A DNA stretch of 64,000 bases from Brevibacterium oceani (GTDB lineage: Bacteria; Actinomycetota; Actinomycetes; Actinomycetales; Brevibacteriaceae). The stretch lies in assembly GCF_013623835.1 (NCBI RefSeq), contig NZ_JABKDE010000007.1, forward strand, positions 221,618 to 285,617, in the 5' to 3' direction. A program made the translations under genes and the position numbers. The notes below the pieces were generated by a model that saw nothing but the letters and a program-made list of their open reading frames with translations, made no database searches and was not told the origin of the DNA. Below, piece after piece: positions 43,583 through 51,910 of the stretch; position 1 is the first letter of the stretch; each line of letters begins with the position of its first letter.

Positions 43583-43800
43583 TCCGCTCGTCGCTTCTGG
43601 TTCCTCGTTCGCCAACGGTGCGCTTTCAGATACTCTGCTCACTGCAATTGTCGGGGCATCATCTTGGTCGCACCCGAAACATCAAGGTCACGGGAAGCGG
43701 CCTGCGTTAGAGTGGCCCCCGGCGTCAGCATGTGATCGCAACAATGAGGTCTGGTGCAGATGGAAAACCAACCTGAAAGATCGAGAGTCGAGGACCGACG

Positions 43801-45030
43801 ATGACAGACAGCACGAGATCGTCACGGCACTCGATGCCAAGGGGCGTCGCCAGGACGGGTCTGACCGTGGTCCTCGTCCTCGCAATTGTGCTGGGTGCCC
43901 TTTCTGCGATCTTCGGGCTCGCTTCGCTCATTCCCGGGATAGGCCCGCTCAGCTCGTTCGCTGCTCGGTTTGCCCCGACCGTGGCACCGCTCGTGGCTCT
44001 GGCGGGGCTGATCGTGCTTGTCGTCGGAATCGTTGCTGTGCGCAGGGGCCGTCGACCCACCGGAACGGTCGCAACAGTGCTCGGCGGGGTCGGCGCGGTT
44101 GCGAATACCGCGGTCATCGTCGTCCTCATCGGCGCTGTCGTCTCCGCCGGCGGCTCGGTGAACCTGTTAACAGCGACGTTCGGGCTGTCCGCCATCGACG
44201 CAGAGAAACCCGACCGACAGGAGGTCTACGACACGACCGGTTCAGGCGATGACCTTTCCGTGTCGATCTACGAGCCGGCGGGAGTGAACGGCTCGGCGCC
44301 GACGATCATGTACGTGCACGGGGGCGGCTGGATCGCTGGCGAGGCGAACGGTTCGAGTTCGGAACTCCGCGAACTCGCTGATCGCGGCTACCTGGTGGTG
44401 TCGGTCGAATATGAACTCGCAACCCCTGACAACGCGACCTGGCAGAAGGCGCCCTCGCAGGTTGCCTGTGCAGCGAGCTGGATTCACACTCACGCGAGTG
44501 AGCTCGGTGCCGACATGGGCCGTCTGGCATTCTGGGGCGAGAGCTCCGGCAGCAATATGGCCGCCAATACCGCAGGCGCCGCTGCGCATGGCGACGCCGA
44601 GTCGTCGTGTGGTGGGAAAGTTCCGGCTCCGGCAGCAGTCATTGCAGACTATCCCGCTTTCGACGTGACGGGGCTCTATGAGAACGCTCCCGTCGGCCCG
44701 GGGGCGGGTGTCGGCACGCGCGTGTTTGCGACCAGCTACACGGGTGGCACTCCGAAGAAATATCCGGAACGCTATGAGGCAGTGAATTCCACCACTCACC
44801 TCAACTCATCCGCGCCGCCGATGCTCATGATGACCGCAATGCGCGATGACGTCATCGCCCCGGCCGACCAACTTGCCTGGGCTGATGCAGCCCGAAGCCG
44901 TGGAGCCGACGTCCAGACCGTGCGGATTCCACTCGCCAATCATGCCTACACGCAGAAGTCGAAGAACTCGCTCGGCAGCCAGGGACACCTGAGCATCGCA
45001 GAAGCTTACCTGTCCGAACGCTTCCGCTGA
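43801..45030 (+). CDS. Membrane-anchored alpha/beta hydrolase (HSL-type esterase)
   Basis: A 409-residue protein: three hydrophobic segments in the first 120 residues (VVLVLAIVLGALSAIFGLA, VAPLVALAGLIVLVVGIVAV, VIVVLIGAVVSAG) and an alpha/beta hydrolase domain from about 140. MYVHGGGWIAGEA gives the HGGGW oxyanion hole, FWGESSGSNMAAN the nucleophile elbow, and PLANHAYTQ the likely catalytic His; DDVIAPADQLAWAD holds the acid. The catalytic domain would face outside. A GAGGAC site precedes the ATG. Substrate unknown. Confidence 0.85.
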   Translation: MTDSTRSSRHSMPRGVARTGLTVVLVLAIVLGALSAIFGLASLIPGIGPLSSFAARFAPTVAPLVALAGLIVLVVGIVAVRRGRRPTGTVATVLGGVGAVANTAVIVVLIGAVVSAGGSVNLLTATFGLSAIDAEKPDRQEVYDTTGSGDDLSVSIYEPAGVNGSAPTIMYVHGGGWIAGEANGSSSELRELADRGYLVVSVEYELATPDNATWQKAPSQVACAASWIHTHASELGADMGRLAFWGESSGSNMAANTAGAAAHGDAESSCGGKVPAPAAVIADYPAFDVTGLYENAPVGPGAGVGTRVFATSYTGGTPKKYPERYEAVNSTTHLNSSAPPMLMMTAMRDDVIAPADQLAWADAARSRGADVQTVRIPLANHAYTQKSKNSLGSQGHLSIAEAYLSERFR

Positions 45031-45174
45031 CCCGCCGAGGCCGGGAGCCGCGCCGAAATTCGCTTCACGGTGTGCGGGAAGTTGAAGAACAACACTGACA
45101 AACACCGATTGGCTATGGTGGAGCCCGAGGGACATTCCGGTTCCAACCGCATTCGAGTCAGGAGTCTTCGATCA

Positions 45175-45453
45175 TGAGATTCAATGTCTATCTGTCCGGT
45201 GAGATCCACACCGATTGGCGCGATGAGATCCAGCTCGGTGCCGAGGCCGCCGGACTGGAGATCGAGTTCAGCGCCCCGGTGACCGACCACCCGGCCAGCG
45301 ATGCCGCCGGCGGCCGCTCTCGGTACGCCGTATGTCACTCTGCATGATGCCGACATCGTCCATCCGCTCAAGGAAGTCGACGCCGAAGCCAAGGCCTGGT
45401 GTACGACAACCGACCAGGTCGTCGAAACCCTGCGCTACGTTCTCAAAGCCTGA
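45175..45453 (+). pseudogene. YtoQ family protein, internally deleted
   Basis: The first 43 residues (MRFNVYLSGEIHTDWRDEIQLGAEAAGLEIEFSAPVTDHPASDAA) are a good YtoQ N-terminus. The C-terminal end (AALGTPYVTLHDADIVHPLKEVDAEAKAW, then VVETLRYVLKA) is also YtoQ-like but in another frame, ending at 45453. The middle of the protein, roughly 60 residues in relatives, is lost. The junction lies near 45305-45325. So an internal deletion has shifted the frame. Confidence 0.72.
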
Positions 45454-45486
45454 CCCCTGCGCTGGAGCGGCCTGTCCGTTTGAGAC

Positions 45487-45960
45487 CTACGGCAACGGGT
45501 GCTCACCCTTGATGACGAAGTACGAGCCCCGAATCTCACCGGCGAGTTTCGACTTCTGCCTGGCGAACTTGAACGCCGAAAGCTCCGGCGGCACCTCCAT
45601 TCCGGCGGAGAGTTTGAAGCCGACCGCACGCTTCCCGGAATCCTCCCGTGTCCACAGCACGTTGACAGCGAGCCCGGACTCGTAGAAGACATGGACCCAG
45701 AAGATGCCGTCCACATCGTTGATGCTGACTTCGAGAGCCGGAGACGTCGGGACGATCTCGCGCTCGGACTGAAGTATCTCCTCCACCCAGGCGAGAGCCT
45801 CCGGAGCCTCCGCGGCAGGGGCGACCGAAAACGTGTGCTTGTACTTGTTGGAGAAATAGCGTGCTTCGTTGGCACGCAGACCGGCGAGCGCCTCGGCGAC
45901 GGGGGAGTACTCGAGTCCTCCGATGGAGACATCGGTGAATGAAACTGGTTCGATGGGCAT
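45487..45960 (-). CDS. Hypothetical protein
   Basis: A 157-residue soluble protein, not recognised. It has mixed alpha/beta character: ALAGLRANEARYFSNKYKHTFSV, then two strands (ALEVSINDVDGIFWVHVFYESGLAVNVLW) and a basic C-terminal helix (SAFKFARQKSKLAGEIRGSYFVIKG). The start is six bases after TATCCT on the minus strand and lacks a ribosome site, so it may be leaderless. It converges on the ytoQ remnant and is divergent from the next gene. Confidence 0.6.
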   Translation of the reverse strand: MPIEPVSFTDVSIGGLEYSPVAEALAGLRANEARYFSNKYKHTFSVAPAAEAPEALAWVEEILQSEREIVPTSPALEVSINDVDGIFWVHVFYESGLAVNVLWTREDSGKRAVGFKLSAGMEVPPELSAFKFARQKSKLAGEIRGSYFVIKGEHPLP

Positions 45961-45966
45961 AGGCTA

Positions 45967-45972
45967 AGGATA
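45967..45972 (-). promoter_or_regulatory. Putative -10 box TATCCT
   Basis: On the minus strand TATCCT, six bases, then the ATG at 45960. Confidence 0.4.
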
Positions 45973-46042
45973 TGCCCGATCGCGCGTGCGGCTACGATGG
46001 CATCAATCGCCCCGCTCTCCGGGAACGTCGAAGGAGGAATGC

Positions 46043-46438
46043 ATGCACAGCGGTTCCGATGTCCGACCCTTCACCCCGTCACGACACTGGCTCGACGACT
46101 GGCCGTACGACGAGCAGACCGTGGTTCAGGTCAGAGCCTCGGTCACCGGTGCTGCGGTCGATCGTGCGGTGAACTCCTTCCACGCATCCCTCACAGCAGT
46201 GCCTGACGCTGATGTCGCTGACGGTACGAGCGTGCACTACTGGGGCGGCTACACGGCGGAGACATCGAAGTCGGCCGACGGAGACGGGTGGCAGATCATG
46301 CTGAAATCGGCGGGCGAAGACGGAATCAGCTCCGTCATGGGGGCGACCGAAGACCTCGTCGAGGCGTTGCGCGCGGAACTGAGAGACGTGCGAGTCACGT
46401 GGGACGAGATGGCCGCAGGCAGGTCAGAGGGGATCTGA
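46043..46438 (+). CDS. Hypothetical protein
   Basis: A 131-residue protein, not recognised. It is acidic and has alternating strands and one C-terminal helix (GATEDLVEALRAELRDVRVTWDEMAAG). AAGGAGG lies just before the ATG at 46043, which decides the start over the open frame further upstream. No signal peptide or membrane segment is visible. Confidence 0.6.
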   Translation: MHSGSDVRPFTPSRHWLDDWPYDEQTVVQVRASVTGAAVDRAVNSFHASLTAVPDADVADGTSVHYWGGYTAETSKSADGDGWQIMLKSAGEDGISSVMGATEDLVEALRAELRDVRVTWDEMAAGRSEGI

Positions 46439-46442
46439 GTCG

Positions 46443-46793
46443 ATGTCGTCGGAGTCCGCGATGAAAGGCACAACGCATCGTCCATCCGCGCCGAACCGGC
46501 CTCGGGCCGTGCCCTTGTCCACCCATCGCCTCGGCCTCGAACCGCTGAGAATCGAGCATGCCGCGGAGATGGTCGAGACCCTGTCGGCGCCCGACCGTCA
46601 GCGACAGGGATTGGCCACCGAGGCGGCCCGTGCCATGGTTGAATAGTTGGACGATCAGGCGGTGGCCGGTCTCCGGGCGGCAATCCACCCGGGCCATGTC
46701 GCGTCGAACCGAGTCGCCGAACGACTGGGGCTGCACCCGAGCGACGACGTCGACGACGGTGAGATCATCTGGCGCACTGAAGACAGGACCTGA
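46443..46793 (+). pseudogene. GNAT acetyltransferase remnant
   Basis: The N-terminal part (THRLGLEPLRIEHAAEMVETLSAP) is like the first strand and helix of RimJ/RimL acetyltransferases. It runs directly into the acetyl-CoA loop (DRQRQGLATEAARAMVE), so most of the middle is deleted. A TAG at 46644 then interrupts the frame, and the remainder (LDDQAVAGLRAAIHPGHVASNRVAERLGLHPSDD) continues the same family to 46793. Two lesions make it a pseudogene. Confidence 0.75.
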
Positions 46794-46795
46794 GA

Positions 46796-47653
46796 ATGAC
46801 CATTCGAGAGCCGTCCGTGACCGACCTGCCCGAGGTCATCGATAACGTCGCGACCTGGCAGGCGGAGGGCCAGCCGGTGCAGGTCCATCCGGGCGACCTC
46901 GGCTGGTACCAGCGCTTCGGCGCCGCCGCGCTCGCCTCTGCCCTGCGAGTGTGGGTACTGGACGATGAGATCGTCGCCGTCGGATTCCTCGACGAATCCG
47001 AGCTCATCCGCATGGCCGTCTCGCCTGCGCAAGCCTATGATGCGCCCCTCGCCGAGGCGATCGTGATCGACCTCTCCGGTGCCCTGTCCGATCTCCTTCC
47101 CCCAGGGAAGGGGATCGTCGAGGCCCGATTCGGTCCTGCCCTGAGGAACACCCTTGCCGAGGCGGGATGGACAACCGACGAACCATGGACTCAGCTGCGT
47201 CGCGAGCTGTCAGATCCGATTCCTCCGGTACCGCTGCGGATCGACGTCGTGACCCCCGATCGGGTCGAAGACCGCATCGACGTAGAAGCCGCGGCCTTCC
47301 CCGGATCTTCACTGACCCTTGAGCGGTGGGCTGCGATGGCAGACGGGTACGCCTATCGGCAGGCTCGATGTCTTGTCGGCTACACCGAAACAGGAGATGC
47401 GGCAGGGGCGACGACCGTTTGGTCGGCCGGTCGAGGTCGCCCGGGCCTCATCGAACCTCTCGGCGTCGACGCCGCCTACCGCGGACGCGGCTTCGGCGTC
47501 GCGATGGCACAGGCAACGGCCTCGACGTTGCGGGCGATGGGCGCCTCCAGCGTCACGGTCGCCACACCCTCATCGAACACCGCCGCCGTGGCGACCTATC
47601 GTGCGGCCGGGATGGACAGCCTCGGCGAGGTCACGGACTTCCGCCGTCCCTGA
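46796..47653 (+). CDS. GNAT family N-acetyltransferase
   Basis: A 285-residue protein with two GNAT-like halves. The C-terminal half is intact: ATTVWSAGRGRPGLIEPLGVDAAYRGRGFGVAMAQATASTLRAMGASSVTVATPSSNTAAVATYRAAGM contains the R/Q-x-x-G-x-G/A acetyl-CoA loop (RGRGFG). The N-terminal half (TDLPEVIDNVATWQAEGQPVQVHP) appears degenerate and may bind substrate. It starts two bases after the remnant GNAT gene, with a GACAGGA site. Acceptor unknown. Confidence 0.85.
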   Translation: MTIREPSVTDLPEVIDNVATWQAEGQPVQVHPGDLGWYQRFGAAALASALRVWVLDDEIVAVGFLDESELIRMAVSPAQAYDAPLAEAIVIDLSGALSDLLPPGKGIVEARFGPALRNTLAEAGWTTDEPWTQLRRELSDPIPPVPLRIDVVTPDRVEDRIDVEAAAFPGSSLTLERWAAMADGYAYRQARCLVGYTETGDAAGATTVWSAGRGRPGLIEPLGVDAAYRGRGFGVAMAQATASTLRAMGASSVTVATPSSNTAAVATYRAAGMDSLGEVTDFRRP

Positions 47654-47674
47654 CCGTGCCGACAGACAGGACGG

Positions 47675-48178
47675 TCAGGCCTCGGCGCCGGCGATGAACG
47701 CCGCCTGAGCGACATGCTGGATGGCATCGTCGACGATCGAGACCATCCGCGCCCCGCGTGTGACCACGGGTGTCCAGTTCTCATCGATGACTTCGCCGAG
47801 GTCAGCCTCGGACAATGTGGCAGCATAGTCGGTGAACGCGTTCAGTGTCGCTTCGAGGTAGTCGAGGAGCACCTGCTGATCGTCGACCCTGATCTGCGCG
47901 GCTTCCTCGGGAGTGTGCCCGAGGCCGATGCCGTCACCAGCCTTGCCGAGATCGAATCGCTCCCGGAAGTCCTCCCACTGCTGTGGGCGGCCGGTGAGGT
48001 CGGTCAGTTGGACGTCGATCTCCCGGCCGCTGTGCCACAGCAGCCATGCCACCGAATTCGGATGACCGCCGAGGTGGTCGTTGAGCTGATCGGCGGACAG
48101 TCGGGGGAGGGCGTTGGCTGCCTGCAGGGGGCGCTGTGCCAGGTCGGTGAGGACTTCGATGCTGTTCATGTCGCCCAT
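47675..48178 (-). CDS. DinB-superfamily protein (possible mycothiol-dependent)
   Basis: A 167-residue four-helix protein of the DinB/DUF664 type. Histidines that would hold a metal occur in GGHPNSVAWLLWHSGREIDVQLTDL and near the end in DDAIQHVAQAAFIAG. Family members are mycothiol S-transferases or isomerases. ATG at 48178 (MGDMNSIEVL) is taken because GAGGAG is just upstream; 48169 is a second option. No partner gene defines its substrate. Confidence 0.75.
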   Translation of the reverse strand: MGDMNSIEVLTDLAQRPLQAANALPRLSADQLNDHLGGHPNSVAWLLWHSGREIDVQLTDLTGRPQQWEDFRERFDLGKAGDGIGLGHTPEEAAQIRVDDQQVLLDYLEATLNAFTDYAATLSEADLGEVIDENWTPVVTRGARMVSIVDDAIQHVAQAAFIAGAEA

Positions 48179-48251
48179 TCTGCTCCTCGATACCTGTCCT
48201 GTCACGGAAACCGGGCCTGCCGTGGGCAAGTCAGTTTGGGACGTGGGCAAG

Positions 48252-48695
48252 TCAGTCCGGGCGCGGTCTGCGCCGGTTGCGTTTGATCTCGGATCTGCGC
48301 TGTTCGGTCCGGACTCGGCGGCGACGGGAGTTCCGCGAGGGCTTCGTCGCTCGCCTGGGCGTCGGCGGTGCCAGGGCCTCCCGCAGCAGCCCTGCCAATC
48401 GGGTTCTGGCGTCCTGTCGGTTCTTCAGCTGGGATCGCTGCGACTCGGAGGTCACCGTGAGTACGGTGCCCGTCAGCCTCGGCGCCAGAACACTGAGCGC
48501 CCGTTCGCGCTGGGTTTCGGTGAGGAAGGACGCGCTCGCCAGATCCAGGCTCAGCTGCACTCGGGAGTCGGCAGTGTTGACGTGCTGCCCGCCTGGGCCG
48601 GAGGAGCGGGAGAACTGTTCGCTCAGTTCGCCAGCGGGGATGACCAGACCGGTCGGGATCCCCGGCCCCGCGGGGACGCGCACATCACCGTTCAT
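48252..48695 (-). CDS. arfB: Ribosome-rescue hydrolase ArfB (YaeJ-like)
   Basis: A 147-residue release-factor-like protein that frees stalled ribosomes by cutting peptidyl-tRNA. GELSEQFSRSSGPGGQHVNTADSRVQLSLDL has the catalytic GGQ, and the C-terminal tail is basic (RRATKPSRNSRRRRVRTEQRRSEIKRNRRRPRPD) as needed to enter the empty mRNA channel. It starts one base beyond the stop of the acyltransferase gene, so the two are probably one transcript. Confidence 0.93.
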   Translation of the reverse strand: MNGDVRVPAGPGIPTGLVIPAGELSEQFSRSSGPGGQHVNTADSRVQLSLDLASASFLTETQRERALSVLAPRLTGTVLTVTSESQRSQLKNRQDARTRLAGLLREALAPPTPRRATKPSRNSRRRRVRTEQRRSEIKRNRRRPRPD

Positions 48696-48696
48696 C

Positions 48697-49302
48697 TCAG
48701 TTCGGCTCCGAGCCGCCTTCGCGACCGTCACCTGCGACGTCCTCTTCGCGCAGCCTCGGCGTGATCTGCAGGTGCGGTCGAATACCGCGCTTGTCGGCAT
48801 AGAATTCGCGGATCCGGTCCATGTCCTCAGCGATGTCTCCGGTCATCTCAATGGTCGGTCCCAGTCCCGTCGTCCGGGTCGCGGTGTCGAGGTATCCCAT
48901 GGTGACCGGCATCCCGGTCTGCACGGCGATGCGGTGGAAACCGGACTTCCAGTGCGTGTGCCCGCCGCGGGTGCCGTCAGGGGTGATGACGAGGCCGAAG
49001 ACCTCGCCCGCGCGGACACGGTCGACCACCTCGGCGACGATTCTGCTGGGGTCGGACCGATCGACCGGGATTCCGCCGAGACTGCGCATGATCGGGCCTC
49101 GCCAGCCTGTGAACAGTGAATCCTTGCCCAGCCAGTGCACCTCGACACGAAGACTCCACGCGATGGCGAGCATGATGACGAAGTCCCAATTGGACGTATG
49201 CGGAGCCCCGATGAGCACGGTCGGACGGTTCGGGGCGGGCTCGGTGACGAGTCTCCACCGGCTGACGGTCCAGAAGGCGCGGGCGATGAGGCGTCGGATC
49301 AT
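48697..49302 (-). CDS. PlsC-like acyltransferase
   Basis: A 201-residue member of the glycerol-phosphate acyltransferase family. The H-x4-D catalytic motif is IGAPHTSNWDFVIML, and the substrate block is GIPVDRSDPS with GLVITPDGTRGG (E/D-G-T-R type). It resembles short actinobacterial lysophospholipid acyltransferases. Upstream of arfB with one base between; the start is seven bases after TACCGT on the minus strand and may be leaderless. Confidence 0.85.
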   Translation of the reverse strand: MIRRLIARAFWTVSRWRLVTEPAPNRPTVLIGAPHTSNWDFVIMLAIAWSLRVEVHWLGKDSLFTGWRGPIMRSLGGIPVDRSDPSRIVAEVVDRVRAGEVFGLVITPDGTRGGHTHWKSGFHRIAVQTGMPVTMGYLDTATRTTGLGPTIEMTGDIAEDMDRIREFYADKRGIRPHLQITPRLREEDVAGDGREGGSEPN

Positions 49303-49335
49303 GACCTCAACGGTAGAGCACCGCGGTGTGTGGAC

Positions 49336-49917
49336 CTACCGGTGTCCATAGGGGCGGGCTGAGAAGCGTGCATGTGCGGCCGCCAGAATCGGGTGGAGGC
49401 GGCGGTGGCTGAGGACGAATCCGGAGCGGACCATCCAGCGCGGGTTGAGACCGCGACCGCGCAGCCTCCGGGTCGCCTCCTCGGTGAGGATGTAGGCCAG
49501 AACCTTCGGCCCACGGGAGACGGCGCGTTCGTAGACGACGGCCTCCATGTCGTGCCACGGCAGAAGGGTTCCAGGCACAACTCTCCCGTGCCTGGCGAGG
49601 GCGACACCCGCGGGGGAGAGGACGAGTGCCTCACGGCGACGCAGCCGCAGCGCCACGCCGATCGGAGCTACGAGGAGGCAGCCGACGATGCCGACGACGA
49701 AGGCCCACATGCGCAGGTTGGCAATGACGAGCCACCAGCTGCGGCCCTCGCTGATCGTGGCGGCGACGATCCAGACGAAGGCGATGAGCAGCCCGACCCC
49801 GATGACGAGCGCAAAGATCAGGGTGAAGACGATGTGCCGGATCGACGAAGGGATGAACACGGACTGTCCGCGCTCCAACCGGCGCAGCACAGTGGCGGGC
49901 GAGAGGTCCTCGGGCAT
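49336..49917 (-). CDS. Membrane protein of unknown function
   Basis: A 193-residue protein with two transmembrane helices (VFTLIFALVIGVGLLIAFVWIVA and MWAFVVGIVGCLLVAPIGVAL) followed by a cytoplasmic domain that opens LRRREALVLSPAGVALARHGRVVPGTLLPWHDMEAV, a pattern like bacterial PH domains. The role is not known. It starts seven bases after TAGGCT. Confidence 0.68.
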   Translation of the reverse strand: MPEDLSPATVLRRLERGQSVFIPSSIRHIVFTLIFALVIGVGLLIAFVWIVAATISEGRSWWLVIANLRMWAFVVGIVGCLLVAPIGVALRLRRREALVLSPAGVALARHGRVVPGTLLPWHDMEAVVYERAVSRGPKVLAYILTEEATRRLRGRGLNPRWMVRSGFVLSHRRLHPILAAAHARFSARPYGHR

Positions 49918-49924
49918 AACCGTC

Positions 49925-49930
49925 AGCCTA
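49925..49930 (-). promoter_or_regulatory. Putative -10 box TAGGCT
   Basis: On the minus strand TAGGCT, seven bases, then the ATG at 49917. Confidence 0.4.
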
Positions 49931-50048
49931 CCCGGCGAAGCACTCGGCTGAGGACCCGATGAGGCTCGCAGCGGAAGCGCAGTGAGCGGACACCGAAACG
50001 TAGAAGCGAGGACTCATCGAACCCCTGTTCGGGAACAGGCAGAAGGCC

Positions 50049-50909
50049 TCAGCCGGTGCGCTCGGCGAAGAAGTCCGCCAACCTCCGGGTGCCTGTCGCA
50101 GGGGCGATTGCGTCGTGGACCATGCCCCACACGGCGAACTCCCCGAGATCGGCCGTCCGTGGGCTGAAGAGGCCGACCGCGCGCAGTGCAGGGGCGGCGA
50201 TCCGTTCGGGCACGTGAAGGATGCGCGGATGCCGACCTGCTGCCTCGAACGCAGTCAGCGCGACGTCCCGCCATGTGAGGGACTGCGGTCCGCCGACATC
50301 CCAGCTTCCCGCGTCGCTTCCCTCCATACGGTCGACGCAGAAGCGAGCGAGATCGGCTCCGTGGATAGGGTTGATCCGGCCATGCGGTCGCAATAGGGGA
50401 ACGAGACCCCTTCGTGCCAGAGCGAGCACGTCGAGCATGTCCGAGAAATAGCCTGTCGGATTGATGATCCGTTCCGACATCGGCGAGGCCGTGAGCGTCT
50501 GCGCGAACGTCGTCTTCGCTCGAGTCAGGCGGGCAGGACACCGGTCCCCATGAAGCACACCGACATACGTGAACGAGCGGACCGCGAACCGCAGTGACGA
50601 ATCGAGGACGGCGAGGTTCGCACGGTTGTCGATCTCCCAGGGGTCGGCCTTCTGCCGAGTCACCCCGAGAGCCGAAATCACTTCGTCGACTCCATCTGCG
50701 ATGTCGCGGGTGAAACTCGCATCGGTGACGTCGCCGACTGCCCATTCGTCCACTGAGCCGGACAGGGGAGGAGCCGAGCAGGCTCCGGGGGCCTCTGCGC
50801 GCGATCGATGACGGACGATCGCACGCACCCGATGTCCTCGCCGGGACAGTTCGGCAACGACATGGCGTCCGAGATACCCGGTGGCTCCGGCGACGAGTAC
50901 TCTGCTCAT
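50049..50909 (-). CDS. Atypical SDR (NmrA-like) NAD(P)-binding protein
   Basis: A 286-residue protein with the Rossmann motif VLVAGATGYLGRHVVAELSRRGHRVRAIVR (G-x-x-G-x-x-G). DEVISALGVT and RSFTYVGVLHG are later strands; the catalytic Tyr-x3-Lys is not seen, as in atypical SDRs. The middle (NPTGYFSDMLDVL, INPIHGADLARFCVDRM) resembles complex I assembly or anthrone-type SDRs. Function unknown. It starts six bases after TACACT and is divergent from the other SDR gene. Confidence 0.8.
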   Translation of the reverse strand: MSRVLVAGATGYLGRHVVAELSRRGHRVRAIVRHRSRAEAPGACSAPPLSGSVDEWAVGDVTDASFTRDIADGVDEVISALGVTRQKADPWEIDNRANLAVLDSSLRFAVRSFTYVGVLHGDRCPARLTRAKTTFAQTLTASPMSERIINPTGYFSDMLDVLALARRGLVPLLRPHGRINPIHGADLARFCVDRMEGSDAGSWDVGGPQSLTWRDVALTAFEAAGRHPRILHVPERIAAPALRAVGLFSPRTADLGEFAVWGMVHDAIAPATGTRRLADFFAERTG

Positions 50910-50915
50910 GACCCG

Positions 50916-50921
50916 AGTGTA
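50916..50921 (-). promoter_or_regulatory. Putative -10 box TACACT
   Basis: On the minus strand TACACT, six bases, then the ATG at 50909. Confidence 0.45.
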
Positions 50922-51041
50922 ATGCGGGGTCGACTCCGTCAGACGAGCACTGCGATCCGGCTGTCAGCAGACGCGACGGAATAATCGTGGCCGACAGATC
51001 GCTATGTTGACCACCAAACATCACCAACAGCAGAGGAAGAT

Positions 51042-51728
51042 ATGTCTGATTCAGCTCGTGTTGTCATTCTCGGCGGCCATGGGAAGATCGCCCTCCTGGC
51101 CGCGCCCAAGCTCAACGCCGCCGGCTTCACTGTGGACTCCGTGATCCGCAATCCCGATCAGTCGGCCGATGTCGAAGCCGCTGTGGCCAACCCGGTCGTC
51201 CTCGACATCGAAACCGCGGACACGCAGGCGCTCGCCGACCTGTTCTCCGGGGCCGAAGCGGTCGTCTTCTCTGCCGGAGCCGGCGGAGGCAACCCGGAAC
51301 GAACGAAGGCCGTCGACCTCGACGCGGCCAAGCGCTCCGTCGACGCCGCCGAACAGGCCGGGGTCAATCGCTTCGTCCTGGTCTCCTACGCCAGTGCTTC
51401 CGTCGACTCCGACCGCGTCGACCCGGAGAGTTCCTTCTACCCCTACGTGCAGGCCAAGCACGGTGCCGATGAGCATCTGCGCGCAAGCTCGCTCGATTAC
51501 ACGATCCTCGGCCCCGGCGGCCTTACCCTCGAACCCTCGAACGGCAAGGTCCTCATCGCCGATGCCGCGGGTGACCTCGACGGACAGAAGCCGGCCGATG
51601 ATGTGCGCGTGACCTCACGCGAACTCGTCGCCGACGTCATCACCCACGTGGTCTCCGAATCGGCAGCGGTGCGCGAGACGGTGAACTTCTACGACGGTCA
51701 GACCCCCATCGCCGAGGCGATCAGCTGA
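51042..51728 (+). CDS. NAD(P)-binding SDR family protein (YhfK-like)
   Basis: A 228-residue Rossmann protein opening RVVILGGHGKIALLAAPKL, in which the glycine loop is G-G-H-G-K-I-A as in YhfK/YwnB-type SDRs. VVFSAGAGGGNPERTKAVDLDAAKRSVDAAEQAG and YVQAKHGADEHLRASSLDYTILGPG are family hallmarks. Likely an NADPH-linked stress protein of unknown substrate. AGAGGAAG lies just before the ATG. Two hairpins follow the stop. Confidence 0.85.
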   Translation: MSDSARVVILGGHGKIALLAAPKLNAAGFTVDSVIRNPDQSADVEAAVANPVVLDIETADTQALADLFSGAEAVVFSAGAGGGNPERTKAVDLDAAKRSVDAAEQAGVNRFVLVSYASASVDSDRVDPESSFYPYVQAKHGADEHLRASSLDYTILGPGGLTLEPSNGKVLIADAAGDLDGQKPADDVRVTSRELVADVITHVVSESAAVRETVNFYDGQTPIAEAIS

Positions 51729-51741
51729 CCTGGATCGTCAC

Positions 51742-51759
51742 GCGGGCACGAATGCCCGC
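51742..51759 (+). terminator. Short hairpin after the SDR gene
   Basis: GCGGGCA-CGAA-TGCCCGC, 13 bases past the stop; a stable tetraloop hairpin that may slow polymerase ahead of the larger one. Confidence 0.45.
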
Positions 51760-51779
51760 AGGCTTGAAGGCTCACGAAC

Positions 51780-51819
51780 CCGATGGCCCGTCGCTCCGGA
51801 AGGAACGACGGGCCATCGG
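51780..51819. terminator. Hairpin between convergent SDR and DHFR-like genes
   Basis: A perfect 14-bp stem (51780-51793 with 51806-51819) and 12-base loop. It lies between convergent genes and can act in both directions. Confidence 0.65.
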
Positions 51820-51910
51820 TCTGTCGCACCGGCACTGGCTGCCGGTGACGACCGGCCGGCAGTGACGACCGGCCGCCAACGATGATCGGCCTGCCGGGAC
51901 CTCGGCACGC

